Shown: in pieces, positions 1 to 12,748 of the stretch
How positions within the stretch are numbered: the first letter of the stretch is position 1
How the letters are laid out: every line of letters begins with the position of its first letter
Assembly (NCBI RefSeq): GCF_024170285.1
Contig: NZ_JALJXV010000010.1
Coordinates: 124,001-188,000 of the forward strand
Source: Natronocella acetinitrilica
Lineage (GTDB): Bacteria > Pseudomonadota > Gammaproteobacteria > Nitrococcales > Aquisalimonadaceae
Reading direction: 5' to 3'
Length of the DNA: 64,000 bases
The notes under the pieces: generated by a model
The model's database searches: none
Told to the model about the DNA's origin: nothing
Seen by the model: the letters and a program-made list of their open reading frames with translations, nothing else
Translations under genes and position numbers: made by a program

Positions 1-194
1 AGGGCGACATCAAGAAACTGTGGGCGATCCCAGGCAATTGCGTAGGTGACGATGAAGGCCACGGTGATTACTGCGATCAGCTCCAGCGCGACCACGCGGT
101 CGGGGAGCGACGGCCCCTGCGCGAGACGCACGAAGGCGAGAATGATTGCCGCGGAGAGCAGCAAGAATGTCAGTGTGATGACCCAGGCAGACAC
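1..194 (-). CDS. mrpF: Na+/H+ antiporter subunit MrpF/MnhF (3' end cut by window edge)
   Basis: This is a small membrane subunit of the Mrp (Mnh) multi-subunit sodium/proton antiporter in the inner membrane. Only the first 64 codons are inside the window. The reading frame starts with GTG at 194-192, ten bases after the mrpE stop, and encodes a hydrophobic segment followed by GPSLPDRVVALE, the conserved block of the MrpF/PhaF family, and then a second hydrophobic stretch. It follows mrpE on the same strand with the family's usual order A-B-C-D-E-F, so mrpG is expected just outside the window. The GTG start is inferred from position and from the lack of an ATG at the same point. Confidence 0.85.
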   Translation of the reverse strand, partial: MSAWVITLTFLLLSAAIILAFVRLAQGPSLPDRVVALELIAVITVAFIVTYAIAWDRPQFLDVA

Positions 195-204
195 GTTCGA
201 CCCC

Positions 205-678
205 TCAGCTTAGCAGCTTGATGACGCGGCGTTCCATGTGTTTGAGATCGGCGACGAGCTGCTCCTCGTCGTCGATGTACATGGCGTGGATGAACAGCAT
301 ACGGCGGTCATTGGACACATCCAGGCTCAGCGTGCCCGGCGTGAACGTCACCAGGTTGGCAAAGATGGTGATGGCAGCGTCGGATTGCGCGTCCAGTGGT
401 AGCCCGATCACCCCCGGCTTCATCGAATGGGTGGGGGTCAGCACTTCGTAGGCGACGCGCATATTGGATTTCAGCAGTTCCCAGATGTAGTAGCACGTGA
501 AGCTGATGATCTGGGGGATTTTCTGGATATAACCCATGCGGCGGCCTGTGCCGGCGGCCACCAGCCAGAGCACCATATAGCCGAAGATGAAGCCCGCGAG
601 CATGCCGGGTGCCGAGAAGTTGCCCGTCAGCGTCAACCAGACCAGGGCCAGCATGATATTCCAGACGAACCAGATCAT
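205..678 (-). CDS. mrpE: Na+/H+ antiporter subunit MrpE/MnhE
   Basis: The gene encodes a 157-residue inner-membrane subunit of the Mrp antiporter, the usual length for MrpE. Two or three hydrophobic segments occupy roughly residues 1-65, followed by a cytoplasmic-type domain containing TPGTLSLDV, a hallmark of the MnhE family. The ATG overlaps the mrpD stop by four bases (ATGA at 678-675), which indicates translational coupling. MrpE is needed for assembly or activity of the complex but is not thought to conduct ions itself. Nothing unusual is seen in length or composition. Confidence 0.93.
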   Translation of the reverse strand: MIWFVWNIMLALVWLTLTGNFSAPGMLAGFIFGYMVLWLVAAGTGRRMGYIQKIPQIISFTCYYIWELLKSNMRVAYEVLTPTHSMKPGVIGLPLDAQSDAAITIFANLVTFTPGTLSLDVSNDRRMLFIHAMYIDDEEQLVADLKHMERRVIKLLS

Positions 679-2189
679 GGCGTCACCCCCAGCACAGCTT
701 CAATATAGGCCGTTGGGTCAAGCAGTTGTTCCGCCGAGGCGTGGGCCAGCTCGTAGATTGGCTGCGCACCCAGGCCTATGAACAGTGTAATCACCGCCAG
801 ACAGAAAATCGGCACAACCATCAGCGCAAGGCTGCGATCGGTGAGTGTTTTCTCGAAGTTCGCCGCGCGTTCGGCGTGCTCCTCTGGTTGCGCCTTCCAG
901 AAGGCCTCGGCCCAGATCTTGATCATGGAATACAGCGTGAGCAGGCCCACCACCAGCGCTACTGCGACGATACCCCAGCTCTCGGCCTCGACGCCGGCGC
1001 GGATGATGATGTACTTGCCGAAAAAGCCCGACAGCGGCGGCAGCCCCGCCAGGGATAGCGCCGGCACCAGGAACAGCAGGCCCAGCCACGGCTTGGTGCG
1101 CCACAGCCCGCCGATCTCCTTCAGTTCGTAGCTGCCACGCAGGAAGTACACCACGCCGCCCACGAGGAACAGATTCGCCTTCACGATGATGTGGTGCATG
1201 ATGTAGAACACACCACCCACCAGGGCCAGCGGCGTGTAGATCGCGAGCCCCATGATCATGTAGCCGATCTGGCTGACAATGTGAAATGACAGGATGCGGC
1301 GGATCTCGTAGTGGGCCGCGGCACCCAGCACCCCGGTAATCATGGTGAAGCCCGCCATCCACAGCAGTAGTTCGTGGGTGTAGCCCACATCGTGGCTGAA
1401 CAGCAGGGTGAAGAAGCGATACAGGGCGTAGACACCCACCTTGGTGAGCAGCCCGGCGAACAGGGCCGACACGGCGATGGGCGGCGTGTGGTAGGCCGCC
1501 GGCAGCCAGAAGAAAAGCGGGAAGGCCGCCGCCTTGATGCCGAATGACACCAGGTAGAGCATCGCGACCACGGTGACCAGCCCCTGGTTCTCAACCTCCG
1601 GCAGTTTCACCGCCAGGTCCGCCATGTTCAGCGTGCCGGTCATGCCGTAGGTCAGGCCCACTGCCACCAGCAACAGAATGGACGAGAGCAGGTTCAGGGT
1701 GACGTACTTGATCGCGCCTTCCATCTGGCCGCGCTCGCCACCCAGGATCAGCAGCGCGAATGACGCAACCAGCAGCACTTCCACCCAGACATAGAGGTTG
1801 AAGATGTCACCGGTGAGGAAGGCGCCGCAGACGCCGGCCAGCAGCAGGTGCATCAGCGGGTAGTAGCCAAAGGACTCGTGATCCTCGCTGATCGACGCCA
1901 GCGAATAGACGGCCACGGCAAAACCCATGATGCCGGCGAGTACCGTCATGATGGCGCCGAGCAGGTCCGACACCAGCACGATGCCGAAGGGTGCCGGCCA
2001 GTCGCCCATGGCCATCACCAGCACGCCCTGGGTGGCCGTGTTGTAGAGCAGGACGATGCTGGCCAGCAACAGCGCGCCCGTGCCCACCACACCGATCCAG
2101 CGCTGGGCGGTCAGGGACTTGTAGAAGACCAGCGACAGTGAGCCCGCGATGAACGGGATGATGACTGGTAGTGCGACCTCTGGATTCAC
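675..2189 (-). CDS. mrpD: Na+/H+ antiporter subunit MrpD/MnhD
   Basis: The 504-residue polytopic protein is an antiporter-like subunit related to the NuoL/M/N proton-pumping subunits of complex I. The key glutamate of the family is visible as E137 in [12 protein letters not shown]; the equivalent MrpD residue is known to be essential in Bacillus Mrp. The conserved central helix with [15 protein letters not shown] is also present. The start overlaps the mrpC stop by four bases. Together with MrpA it forms the ion-conducting core. A true NADH dehydrogenase subunit is unlikely, because all neighbours are Mrp subunits and no other nuo gene is nearby. Confidence 0.95.
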   Translation of the reverse strand: MNPEVALPVIIPFIAGSLSLVFYKSLTAQRWIGVVGTGALLLASIVLLYNTATQGVLVMAMGDWPAPFGIVLVSDLLGAIMTVLAGIMGFAVAVYSLASISEDHESFGYYPLMHLLLAGVCGAFLTGDIFNLYVWVEVLLVASFALLILGGERGQMEGAIKYVTLNLLSSILLLVAVGLTYGMTGTLNMADLAVKLPEVENQGLVTVVAMLYLVSFGIKAAAFPLFFWLPAAYHTPPIAVSALFAGLLTKVGVYALYRFFTLLFSHDVGYTHELLLWMAGFTMITGVLGAAAHYEIRRILSFHIVSQIGYMIMGLAIYTPLALVGGVFYIMHHIIVKANLFLVGGVVYFLRGSYELKEIGGLWRTKPWLGLLFLVPALSLAGLPPLSGFFGKYIIIRAGVEAESWGIVAVALVVGLLTLYSMIKIWAEAFWKAQPEEHAERAANFEKTLTDRSLALMVVPIFCLAVITLFIGLGAQPIYELAHASAEQLLDPTAYIEAVLGVTP

Positions 2190-2533
2190 GTGTCGGTACT
2201 CCGCATCTGGTCCAGATCGTCCTCTTTGATGATTTCGTAGGCCCGGTGGATAAGCACCACGGCAAAGGCCAGTACCCCGAAGCCGATGACGATGGCGGTG
2301 AGTATCAGCGCCTGGGGCAGCGGGTCAGCCCAGCCCCCTGCGGGCAGGTCCATCCCCTCTGGCACCAGGGGCGGCAGGCCGCGGCTCAGGCCCGAGACCG
2401 TGAAAATGAGCAGGTTCGCTGCGTTGCTGAGCAGGATCAGCCCGATCACCAGCTTGACGATCGAGCGGCGCAGCATCATGTAGATCGATGCTGCAAACAG
2501 CGCGCCCACGGCGAATGCCATGATGGTTTCCAT
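2186..2533 (-). CDS. mrpC: Na+/H+ antiporter subunit MrpC/MnhC
   Basis: This is a 115-residue NuoK-like membrane subunit with three predicted transmembrane helices. The stretch [13 protein letters not shown] matches the helix of MrpC/NuoK proteins that carries the conserved asparagine. The length is typical. It sits between mrpB, with a one-base gap, and mrpD, with a four-base overlap, inside a tightly packed operon. It is expected in the inner membrane at the interface between the MrpA and MrpD modules. Confidence 0.93.
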   Translation of the reverse strand: METIMAFAVGALFAASIYMMLRRSIVKLVIGLILLSNAANLLIFTVSGLSRGLPPLVPEGMDLPAGGWADPLPQALILTAIVIGFGVLAFAVVLIHRAYEIIKEDDLDQMRSTDT

Positions 2534-2534
2534 G

Positions 2535-2959
2535 TCATTCCTCCGCTTCGGCCAGGGCCAGGACGATGTGCATCACCGAACCCAGCACGACCATGTACAC
2601 GCCGATGTCGAAAATCAGCGGTGTGGAGAGTTTGATTTCGCCGAGTCCGGGTACGTCGATGGGCCACCAGAGCGCGGTGAAAAAGGCCTGCCCCATGAAG
2701 ATCGCCGGGATCCCGCTAAGCGTCGCGAACAGCAAGCCGAGTCCCAGCATCACCTGGGGATGCATGGCCATGATCTGGCGGGTGCGCTCGGCGTCGAAGG
2801 CGAACAGGTAGAGCGCGAAGCCCACCGCGGCGACCAGGCCGGAGATAAAACCGCCGCCCGGCTCATCGTGTCCACGCAGCAGCACGAAGATCGAGAACAG
2901 CAGCAATAGCGGCAGCAGAAACCGCGCCGCGGTGCGTAGTATCAGGGAGCCCATCGCAC

Positions 2960-2963
<4 letters not shown>
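2535..2963 (-). CDS. mrpB: Na+/H+ antiporter subunit MrpB/MnhB
   Basis: The 142-residue membrane protein has four hydrophobic segments and the family signature [14 protein letters not shown] at about residues 29-42. The start codon overlaps the mrpA stop by four bases. As a separate MrpB is present, the MrpA of this organism is the un-fused form. MrpB is one of the seven subunits needed for sodium-proton exchange, which supports salt and alkali tolerance. Confidence 0.94.
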
Positions 2964-5260
<2,297 letters not shown>

Positions 5261-5480
5261 GGTATGAGGAAACCCCGTATCGTGCCCGGGCCGCCCGTCG
5301 GGGCGACCGTGCGCAGTACACTCAGGGAAACACCGAGACGGTCACGCAAAGGTGAGTCTTCGAGTGTTTCCGTCAAGGATCCAGTCACCGCGAGATCATG
5401 CGGAACCGGGATCGGATGGCGCGTGTGCCTTGTTCGCGGGCAGCGATTCCTGGTGCCCGTTCGCGCTATCGAAGCGGCAA

Positions 5481-5509
5481 AGGTTAGCGAAGGGGGATCG
5501 GCTTGGCAA
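5481..5509 (-). promoter_or_regulatory. candidate sigma-70 promoter of the mrp operon
   Basis: On the minus strand TTGCCA (5509-5504) is followed after 17 bases by TAACCT (5486-5481). The -35 matches five of six consensus bases but the -10 only three. It would give a leader of about 215 bases before mrpA. The rest of 5261-5636 has no coding sequence I can support. Confidence 0.3.
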
Positions 5510-5584
5510 GCCACAATTCAAGCGGAAGCTTCGGATTTATCTGAGGAAATCTGCTCCGGGACGACAGTGACTCTTATTATATAT

Positions 5585-5614
5585 ACGGCGACAGACGGCG
5601 ACATACGGCGACGG
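5585..5614. repeat. short tandem repeat, 3 x 10 bp
   Basis: Three consecutive 10-base units of the form ACGGCGACAN (5585-5594, 5595-5604, 5605-5614) follow an AT-rich run. The last unit differs in its final bases. The function is unknown; it may be slippage-prone DNA at the edge of the composite repeat that starts at 5637. Confidence 0.6.
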
Positions 5615-5636
5615 AAGCTGTCGGGGAATAGAGGGC

Positions 5637-5966
5637 GGCGGTGGCCTCGCCACCGCCGTTGTGGTGCGTTACGCGCTGCGCGCTAACACACCCTACGGTT
5701 TGGATCGGGGAACCGCGGTCCGGCACGCCGCTCATGGACACGCCGTAAACCCATCCCTGGGGGCTCGACAGCGACATCCCTGTCGCTGACGGTCCATGAG
5801 CGGCGCACCGGACCGCGGTTTGTTCCTGTGGCCTTGGGGGCAACACCACCGCGGTTGTGGTGCGTTACGGCCTTCGGCCTAACACACCCTACGTTTGGCG
5901 GTGCCCGCTGTAGGGTGTGTTAGCGCGCAGCGCGTAACGCACCGTGTCGGCGGTGGCCTCGCCACC
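5637..5966. repeat. composite intergenic repeat (A1-B1-A2/A3) bounded by 18-bp direct repeats
   Basis: The segment carries palindromic unit A1 (5663-5697), nested stem-loop B1 (5711-5820), unit A2 (5859-5893) and inverted unit A3 (5911-5943). In B1 the two outer arms of about 29 bases pair at 27 positions. Inside them a second hairpin has stem CAGCGACA/TGTCGCTG and a TCCC loop. The 18-mer GGCGGTGGCCTCGCCACC occurs at both ends (5637-5654 and 5949-5966) in the same orientation. A3 lies 31 bases downstream of the fbaB stop codon. No open reading frame or transposase is associated with it. Confidence 0.85.
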
Positions 5967-5974
5967 CTCCGTTG

Positions 5975-7024
<1,050 letters not shown>

Positions 7025-7151
7025 TCCCTATTCTCCTGTTGAATCCGGATGCAAGTGACGCAGCCCACGGCGGGCTGGCTTTTGGCGTGGAGTATAGAGG
7101 AACAGGCTTCGGCCTGTCGTCTTGCGTCGATTTGTCTGCATGGCTGCAGGA

Positions 7152-7194
7152 TGTGACATGGGTCACAGTGGACGTGGCGGCAAAATCCTATAAA
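7152..7194 (+). promoter_or_regulatory. CRP/Vfr-like site with downstream -10 element
   Basis: TGTGACATGGGTCACA (7152-7167) is a perfect inverted repeat and matches the CRP consensus TGTGA-N6-TCACA. A TATAAA hexamer lies at 7189-7194. If transcription starts about seven bases later, near 7201, the site is centred at about -41.5, the class II activator position. It would drive the DUF1631 gene at 7311. The divergent fbaB gene could also use it. No good -35 hexamer is seen, as expected for an activator-dependent promoter. An imperfect AAAGCT/AGCTTT hairpin follows near 7207-7232. Confidence 0.55.
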
Positions 7195-7310
7195 TTACAC
7201 GTTAGGAAAGCTTTGCGGGGCGGCGCAGCTTTGGCGCACTCCGAATGGGTATCGCTTCAAAGTCCGCCATGGTTTGTGGCGATCTCCGGTGCGCACTGCG
7301 CGAGGTTGGT

Positions 7311-9488
7311 ATGACTGCTCAGGACAAGGTCGTCTATCTAGGCTCCCAGGCTCCTGGCGGGCTGCTCCAGCGTGTCCGTCAACTGGCCAGTGGCCGCTTG
7401 ATGGCGCTGTCGCGCCACATGCTCGATCAGGTGGACGACGCCTTGTTCGAGCGCGCCGAGCGGGCTGAAAACAATGCCATCCAGACGGCTTTCTTCGATG
7501 CCATGCGTGAAGTCCGGTTGCAGCGCCGCGAGATCGAGCGGCGCATGGAACAGGAACTCGCCAATCGCCATGATCGCCCGGTGGCCCCCGTCTCCAACGC
7601 TACCGGCGACGAGGGTGAATTATCCCTGGTGGACAACGAGCAGCTCGAGGAGCGCCTCGCGGTAGAGGGCATGGTCTCCAAGGCGCGGGCCCGCTACGCG
7701 CACCCCCTTGGTAATCTCGTTCAACGGATCAACAAGGCTTCGGCGCGGGATCAATACGACCTGGATCTTGCTCCGGTAGCACCTGCTCAGGTGGCTGGCG
7801 CATTCCAGATTGCCACCGAAATCCTGCAGATCGATCTGCGCGCCCGGTTGATCATCTACAAGCTGTTTGACCGTCATGTCATGACCCAGCTCGGCGGATT
7901 GTACGACGAGCTGAATCGCCTGCTGATCGACGCCGGTGTTATGCCGGAGATCAAACCCACGGCCCGCACCCAGCCTTCCCGGGAACGGCGTCAGCCTACC
8001 CCTGGCGGGCAGCATGCGGCTCCCCACGCGAGGACTTCCCAGCAGCTCAGCGATGGGCAGGCGGATGCGTTGTTCTCCACGCTGCAGCAACTGGTTGCCG
8101 CACACAAGGGGGCAGAGTCCAGCGAGTGGTCGGGTACGGGCTACGAGTCAGTTGTCAACGCCGTCGAACTCGGTAGCGTGATTTCTGCGCTATCGGGGCT
8201 TCAGAGCGAGGCGGCCCGGGTATCGGTCGAGCTGGATACCACCGCCGAGGTTTGGCATCTGGATGCGGCGGCGCTGAAGCGGCAGTTGCGTCACCAGCTA
8301 CCCGGTGGCGGGGCGCGTCCCCTCGGACGGGTTGAAGATGACACCATCGACATCGTCAGCCTGCTGTTCGACGCCATACTCGACGATCCGGCCCTGCCGG
8401 ATGCCATCAAGGCCCAGATTGCCCGACTGCAGATTCCGGTATTGAAAGTCGCGCTGATGGATAGGGCGCTGTTCAGCCAGAAGAAGCACCCGGCCCGCCG
8501 TTTGATCAACGAGATGGCACAGGCCGGTATCGGCTGGACGGATGCAGGACAGTCCGGTGGCGATCCCCTGTTCCGACGCATCGAGTCCACGGTGACCTAC
8601 ATCCTCGAGCAGTTCAGCGACGATGTGGGTGTGTTCGAGCGTTGCCTGGATGAATTTCGTCAGTTTCTCGCCGAAGAGCGCGAGCGGACCCGACAGATCG
8701 AAGAGCGCACCCGTCAGGCTGCCGAAGGCAAGGCCAAGGTCGAGGGTGCCAAGGAGCATGTCGAGCAGGAACTGCGCCGCCGGATCGGTCACAGCCAGGT
8801 GCCGCCGGTGGTTGGCCGCCTGCTGGATGAGGCCTGGTCGAAGGTTCTGTTCATCACCTTGCTCAAGGAAGGCGATGACAGCGAAGCCTGGCGGCACCAC
8901 CTGGATACCGTCGACCGTCTACTGTGGAGCGTTCAGCCGAAGGGCGATCACGCCGAGCGCAAGCGGCTGGTCTCTGAGATTCCCGGGCTGTTGCACGATC
9001 TTCGCGCCGGTTTGAACGCCATCATGTTCAACCCCGTCGAGATGACCCGGCTGTTCAAGGAACTGGAGCGGGAGCACATTCGCGTGTTGTCCACGCCGGC
9101 GACGGAACGTCGGGAGGCGGAGCCTGCCGTGGTCGAGGAAGCGGCCGAGCCCGATATCGAATCCGGTGACAAGGGTTGGGTGACTCCCGAATTGCAGCCG
9201 TTCTGCCAGAAGCTCGATGAGGCACGCATCGGCACCTGGTTCGAGTTCGAACAGGGCTCCGGCAAACCGATTCGTGCCAAGCTCTCGGCCCGGCTGGCCA
9301 ACGGTGACAGGCTGATTTTTGTCAATCGGGCCGGTTTCAAGCTGGCTGATCGTCGTCGCGATGAACTGGCCAGCGGCCTGAAGCGTGGACGGGTCATCAT
9401 GCTTGATGACAACCTGCTGTTCGACAAGGCCCTAGAGTCGGTGGTTGCAAATCTCCGCAGCCTGCGGGAAAGCCAGGGCACAAGCTGA
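7311..9488 (+). CDS. DUF1631 family protein
   Basis: The predicted 725-residue cytoplasmic protein has the layout of the DUF1631 family, found in many gammaproteobacteria with no established biochemical role. An N-terminal helical region with many Glu/Arg (about residues 1-90) is followed by a long alpha-helical body. A charged coiled coil lies at about 440-500, and a compact C-terminal domain at about 620-725 contains GTWFEFEQGSG and a FVNRAG motif. That last part has a beta-rich look reminiscent of a PilZ-like fold, which is only an impression. I chose ATG 7311 because GAGG lies just upstream; an in-frame ATG at 7245 lacks this. No signal peptide or membrane segment is seen. Confidence 0.8.
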   Translation: MTAQDKVVYLGSQAPGGLLQRVRQLASGRLMALSRHMLDQVDDALFERAERAENNAIQTAFFDAMREVRLQRREIERRMEQELANRHDRPVAPVSNATGDEGELSLVDNEQLEERLAVEGMVSKARARYAHPLGNLVQRINKASARDQYDLDLAPVAPAQVAGAFQIATEILQIDLRARLIIYKLFDRHVMTQLGGLYDELNRLLIDAGVMPEIKPTARTQPSRERRQPTPGGQHAAPHARTSQQLSDGQADALFSTLQQLVAAHKGAESSEWSGTGYESVVNAVELGSVISALSGLQSEAARVSVELDTTAEVWHLDAAALKRQLRHQLPGGGARPLGRVEDDTIDIVSLLFDAILDDPALPDAIKAQIARLQIPVLKVALMDRALFSQKKHPARRLINEMAQAGIGWTDAGQSGGDPLFRRIESTVTYILEQFSDDVGVFERCLDEFRQFLAEERERTRQIEERTRQAAEGKAKVEGAKEHVEQELRRRIGHSQVPPVVGRLLDEAWSKVLFITLLKEGDDSEAWRHHLDTVDRLLWSVQPKGDHAERKRLVSEIPGLLHDLRAGLNAIMFNPVEMTRLFKELEREHIRVLSTPATERREAEPAVVEEAAEPDIESGDKGWVTPELQPFCQKLDEARIGTWFEFEQGSGKPIRAKLSARLANGDRLIFVNRAGFKLADRRRDELASGLKRGRVIMLDDNLLFDKALESVVANLRSLRESQGTS

Positions 9489-9601
9489 GTCGTCGCCCTG
9501 GCGGATACCGGGGCTTCAGTGCTATTGCCCAAGCCACTACAATGCACCAGTTTTTTCATTGTCGGCGCTAGCCGGCGACGTCATTCCGGTTTGCTATTTC
9601 A

Positions 9602-10372
9602 ATGGCCTTGATACGACGCTGTATTCGTCTTCCCGTACTGCTGGTCCATACCTGTGTCGGCGTGCTTTGTATCCTGCTCGCGGTGGGCTGGGACAAGGTG
9701 CGCGGAACGCAGCCTCATCTTGGGCTTTCCCGTCGGTTCCAGGCATTCTGGTGTCGTAGCCTGTGCTGGTTGTTCGGTGTATCGCTGGAAGTACGCGGCG
9801 AGCGCATTCAGTCGCCGGTGTTGCTGGCTGCCAACCATGTTTCATGGCTGGATATCCTCGTGGTCGCGAGCTTCTGGCCCGTGTGCTTTCTCAGCAAGAG
9901 CGAAGTCAGGCGCTGGCCGGGCATCGGTGCGGTGGCCACCGCCCTTGGCACCATCTACATCGCACGGGGTGAGCGCAACGGCTCCGGTGAAGCCATAGAG
10001 GCCATGTCCGAGCGGCTGGCTGCCGGGCGCCAGGTGCTTTTTTTTCCGGAAGGAACAACCAGCCCCGGCAGCCAGCTGTTACCGTTTCGGCCGCGGTTGT
10101 TCCAGGCCGCAATCGCGGTAGGCGCCCCGGTGCAACCCCTGACCATCCAGTATTTCTCCGAGCGTGGCGATTGCAGTACCTACGCCCCCTTCGTGGATGA
10201 CGAGAAACTGCTCCGGCATGTGATACGTCTGGCGGGGGAGAAAGAGACCCATGCGGTTCTCACCCTGGGTGAAGCGGTGGAGAGCGAGCAGCGCGGTCGC
10301 AATGAACTCGCCCTGCTGATGCGCGAGCAGATGGTGGAGGTGATCAACCCCTCCATGCACGAGCGTGCCTGA
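9602..10372 (+). CDS. plsC: 1-acyl-sn-glycerol-3-phosphate acyltransferase (PlsC family)
   Basis: The 256-residue enzyme is predicted to acylate lysophosphatidic acid to phosphatidic acid at the inner membrane. The catalytic HX4D motif is visible as NHVSWLD (H79, D84), and the substrate-binding block as FFPEGTTS (E149, G150). One N-terminal membrane helix lies at about residues 10-28. The protein could also be an acyltransferase of a related specificity, such as an ornithine-lipid type. It sits between the DUF1631 gene and phoB; repeat B2 begins 13 bases after its stop codon. Confidence 0.85.
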   Translation: MALIRRCIRLPVLLVHTCVGVLCILLAVGWDKVRGTQPHLGLSRRFQAFWCRSLCWLFGVSLEVRGERIQSPVLLAANHVSWLDILVVASFWPVCFLSKSEVRRWPGIGAVATALGTIYIARGERNGSGEAIEAMSERLAAGRQVLFFPEGTTSPGSQLLPFRPRLFQAAIAVGAPVQPLTIQYFSERGDCSTYAPFVDDEKLLRHVIRLAGEKETHAVLTLGEAVESEQRGRNELALLMREQMVEVINPSMHERA

Positions 10373-10384
10373 GCCAGGTGCTAC

Positions 10385-10498
10385 GAACGGATGGGTGGGT
10401 ACGTCGCTCAGGGACGCGCCGTGGATACATCCCTGTAGGCTCGACAGCGACATCCCTGTCGCTGACGGTCCCTGAGCGACGGACCCACCCATCCGTTC
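10385..10498. repeat. nested stem-loop repeat B2
   Basis: The outer arms at 10385-10415 and 10468-10498 are 31 bases each and pair at 30 positions. Inside is the family core ending in the hairpin CAGCGACA-TCCC-TGTCGCTG. The distal stem sequence (beginning GAACGGATGGGTGGG) is unlike that of the other copies, yet its complement is present on the other arm. This copy has no accompanying A unit. It lies between the plsC stop and the phoB promoter, so it could end plsC transcription, although there is no long T tract. Confidence 0.9.
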
Positions 10499-10509
10499 CC
10501 TCGGGAGCC

Positions 10510-10543
10510 CTGTCACGAAACCGTAATACCGTTAAGCTCTAAT
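10510..10543 (+). promoter_or_regulatory. PhoB box and -10 of phoBR
   Basis: CTGTCAC and CCGTAAT (10510-10516 and 10521-10527) are separated by GAAA, which fits the PhoB box of two 7-bp direct repeats with a 4-bp spacer. Ten bases further is TCTAAT (10538-10543), a -10 element matching five of six consensus bases. This is the standard geometry of a PhoB-activated promoter that lacks a -35. It implies autoregulation of phoB. Confidence 0.8.
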
Positions 10544-10575
10544 GACCGCGGTTCAAGAGCACTGCGAGAGCGGGT

Positions 10576-11265
10576 ATGGCGGTCAAGATCCTGATCATTG
10601 AAGACGAAGCGGCCATCCGCGAGATGGTGGAAATGGCGCTGGGTGCCGCAGGCTATGAAGTCTTCCAGGCGGAAACGGGCGAGGAGGGCTTCTCCACACT
10701 CAACGAGCACGTCCCCGACCTGATCCTGCTGGACTGGATGCTGCCTGGCATGAGCGGTATCGATTTCGCCAAGCGGATCAAGAAAGACCCCCTCTGCAGC
10801 AACATCCCCATCATCATGCTCACCGCCCGTGGCGAAGAGGAAGACAAGGTGCGCGGGCTGGATGTGGGTGCCGATGATTTTGTTACCAAGCCGTTCTCGC
10901 CCCGGGAACTCGTCTCCCGCATCAAGGCGGTACTGAGGCGTGCGTCTCCCATGAGTAGCGACGAGGTGGTGGAGGTCAATGGCCTGCGACTCGACCCGGT
11001 CAGCCATCGCGTGTCCGCCAATGAGGAAAAGGTGGACATGGGTCCCACCGAGTTTCGCCTGCTGCATTTCTTCATGACCCATCCTGAACGGGTGTTCACA
11101 CGGGGTCAGCTGCTCGATAATGTCTGGGGAACCAACGTTTATGTCGAGGAGCGAACCGTGGATGTGCATATCCGCCGCCTGCGGAAGTCCATTGCCGACA
11201 CTGGGCACGACAGCCTGATCCAGACTGTCCGCGGTGCCGGCTACCGGTTTTCCGGAAAGTTGTGA
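10576..11265 (+). CDS. phoB: phosphate regulon response regulator PhoB
   Basis: The 229-residue OmpR-family regulator has an N-terminal receiver domain (about 1-120) with the phosphorylated aspartate D53 in [10 protein letters not shown] and the conserved lysine in [10 protein letters not shown]-terminal winged-helix DNA-binding domain (about 130-228) contains the [15 protein letters not shown] recognition region. It is followed directly by phoR, with a four-base overlap, and then pstS. When phosphorylated by PhoR under phosphate limitation it should activate the boxes seen at 10510, 12613, 13897 and 25208. Confidence 0.96.
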   Translation: MAVKILIIEDEAAIREMVEMALGAAGYEVFQAETGEEGFSTLNEHVPDLILLDWMLPGMSGIDFAKRIKKDPLCSNIPIIMLTARGEEEDKVRGLDVGADDFVTKPFSPRELVSRIKAVLRRASPMSSDEVVEVNGLRLDPVSHRVSANEEKVDMGPTEFRLLHFFMTHPERVFTRGQLLDNVWGTNVYVEERTVDVHIRRLRKSIADTGHDSLIQTVRGAGYRFSGKL

Positions 11266-12599
11266 GCGAGACCCGTTCGCCATGGCCGGCCGTGATCGGC
11301 CGTCTGGCGATCGTGTTGCTTGTGTTTGCCCTGCTGGGCTGGTTGGTCAACCACCTGGTGCTGGGCATGCTTGTTGGCACCACCGCCTATCTGGCGTGGA
11401 ATCTCTACAACCAGGTGCTGCTTGAGCGCTGGCTGCGCGAGGGCCGTAAGCTGGAGCCCCCCGACTCCCGCGGCCTGTGGGGCGCGATCTTCAACGGGAT
11501 CTACCGGCTTCAGAAACGCCAGCGGCGTCGGCGCAAGCGCCTCGCGACCATTCTCCAGGGCGTGCGCGAGACCATCAACGCCATGCCGGATGGGGCCGTC
11601 ATTCTCCACGACAACGGCGAGATCCAATGGTGGAACGGTGCCGCCCGGGATCTGCTGAGCCTCACCTGGCCCCAGGATGAAGGTCAGCGCATCGACAACC
11701 TGCTGCGCCAGCCGGAGTTCGGCAACTTCATCCGGGAACACCACGCAGGTGCGAGTTCGATCACGGTGCCGTCACCCGATGACGACTCGCAGATGCTGGA
11801 GATCCGCGTGATTCCCTATGGCAACAAACAGCGGCTGATGCTGGTCCGGGACGTGTCGCGGCTTTACCTGCTGGAGCGCATGCGTCGCGACTTCGTGGCC
11901 AATATCTCCCACGAGCTACGCACACCGCTGACGGTGATCCATGGGGTCTCCGAAACGCTGAGCGACAGTGTGAAGGCCAAGGCGCCCGATGCGGAACGGC
12001 CGCTGGAGCTGATTCAGCAGCAGACCCGCCGCATGCAGCGGCTGGTGGAGGACCTGCTCATGCTCTCGCGGCTCGAGACCGACCAGAAGCCGGTGGAGAG
12101 ACAGTTGCTCGACATGCCACGCATTCTCTCCGTGATTGTCGACGAGGCCCGTGCGCTGGCGCAGGATCAGGGCCATCACATCGAGTTGGAATGTGATCCC
12201 GCCGTCACCCTGTACGGCGACGAATCGGAACTGCGCAGCGCCCTGTCCAACCTTGTCTTCAATGCGGTGAAGTACACACCGAAGAATGGTCGGATCCTGG
12301 TGAGTTGGCGTGAGGATGCCGGTGGTGCGCGCTTCACTGTCGAGGACAACGGCATCGGTATTCCCGCGCATCACCTGCCCCGTCTGACCGAGCGCTTCTA
12401 TCGGGTCGACAGCGGACGCTCCAGTCGTACCGGGGGCACTGGACTCGGCCTTGCCATTGTCAAGCATGTGTTGGGGCGCTATCAGGCCAACCTGGAAGTG
12501 CGCTCCGAACCCGGCAAGGGCAGCACCTTCTCGTGCCGATTTCCTCCCGCTGTCACCGCCCGGCGGGTGGTCTCCCTCACGGGTTCCCGCTCGGGCTGA
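11262..12599 (+). CDS. phoR: phosphate regulon sensor histidine kinase PhoR
   Basis: The 445-residue membrane kinase begins with GTG overlapping the phoB stop (GTGA). Two hydrophobic segments lie within residues 12-50, followed by a basic linker (RRRRKR near 88-93) and a PAS domain at about 100-200. The HisKA box [18 protein letters not shown] carries phospho-acceptor H217, and an HATPase domain with N and G boxes ([19 protein letters not shown]) ends near residue 435. The short membrane part without a periplasmic sensor domain is typical of PhoR, which receives its signal through PhoU and the Pst transporter. Confidence 0.95.
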   Translation: MSETRSPWPAVIGRLAIVLLVFALLGWLVNHLVLGMLVGTTAYLAWNLYNQVLLERWLREGRKLEPPDSRGLWGAIFNGIYRLQKRQRRRRKRLATILQGVRETINAMPDGAVILHDNGEIQWWNGAARDLLSLTWPQDEGQRIDNLLRQPEFGNFIREHHAGASSITVPSPDDDSQMLEIRVIPYGNKQRLMLVRDVSRLYLLERMRRDFVANISHELRTPLTVIHGVSETLSDSVKAKAPDAERPLELIQQQTRRMQRLVEDLLMLSRLETDQKPVERQLLDMPRILSVIVDEARALAQDQGHHIELECDPAVTLYGDESELRSALSNLVFNAVKYTPKNGRILVSWREDAGGARFTVEDNGIGIPAHHLPRLTERFYRVDSGRSSRTGGTGLGLAIVKHVLGRYQANLEVRSEPGKGSTFSCRFPPAVTARRVVSLTGSRSG

Positions 12600-12612
12600 T
12601 CGGTCAGTTCGC

Positions 12613-12668
12613 CTGTCATGAATCTGTCATGTGTGATTCACGATGGTGTCACGCAGCACTCCCATACT
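12613..12668 (+). promoter_or_regulatory. tandem PhoB boxes and -10 of pstS
   Basis: Two perfect CTGTCAT units at 12613-12619 and 12624-12630 are separated by GAAT. They are followed in the same 11-bp register by weaker units GATTCAC (12635-12641) and GTGTCAC (12646-12652). Ten bases later is CATACT (12663-12668), a plausible -10. The four-unit array is the strongest Pho promoter in the window and fits strong induction of pstS. Confidence 0.9.
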
Positions 12669-12748
12669 CGGTCACGTTTTCGGACAACAGATCCGATTAC
12701 GGCACGCATAAATTGCGACTGGACCCTTGCTTCACGGAGTGACACTCA

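Noticed and set aside
5264-5686. Small gene of 140 codons upstream of mrpA
   Set aside because: It has no recognisable domain, has unusual composition and runs into the repeat element; it is probably the mrp leader region read on the wrong strand.
5637-5966. CRISPR array
   Set aside because: The repeats are not regularly spaced, the intervening sequences recur between loci, and no cas gene is present.
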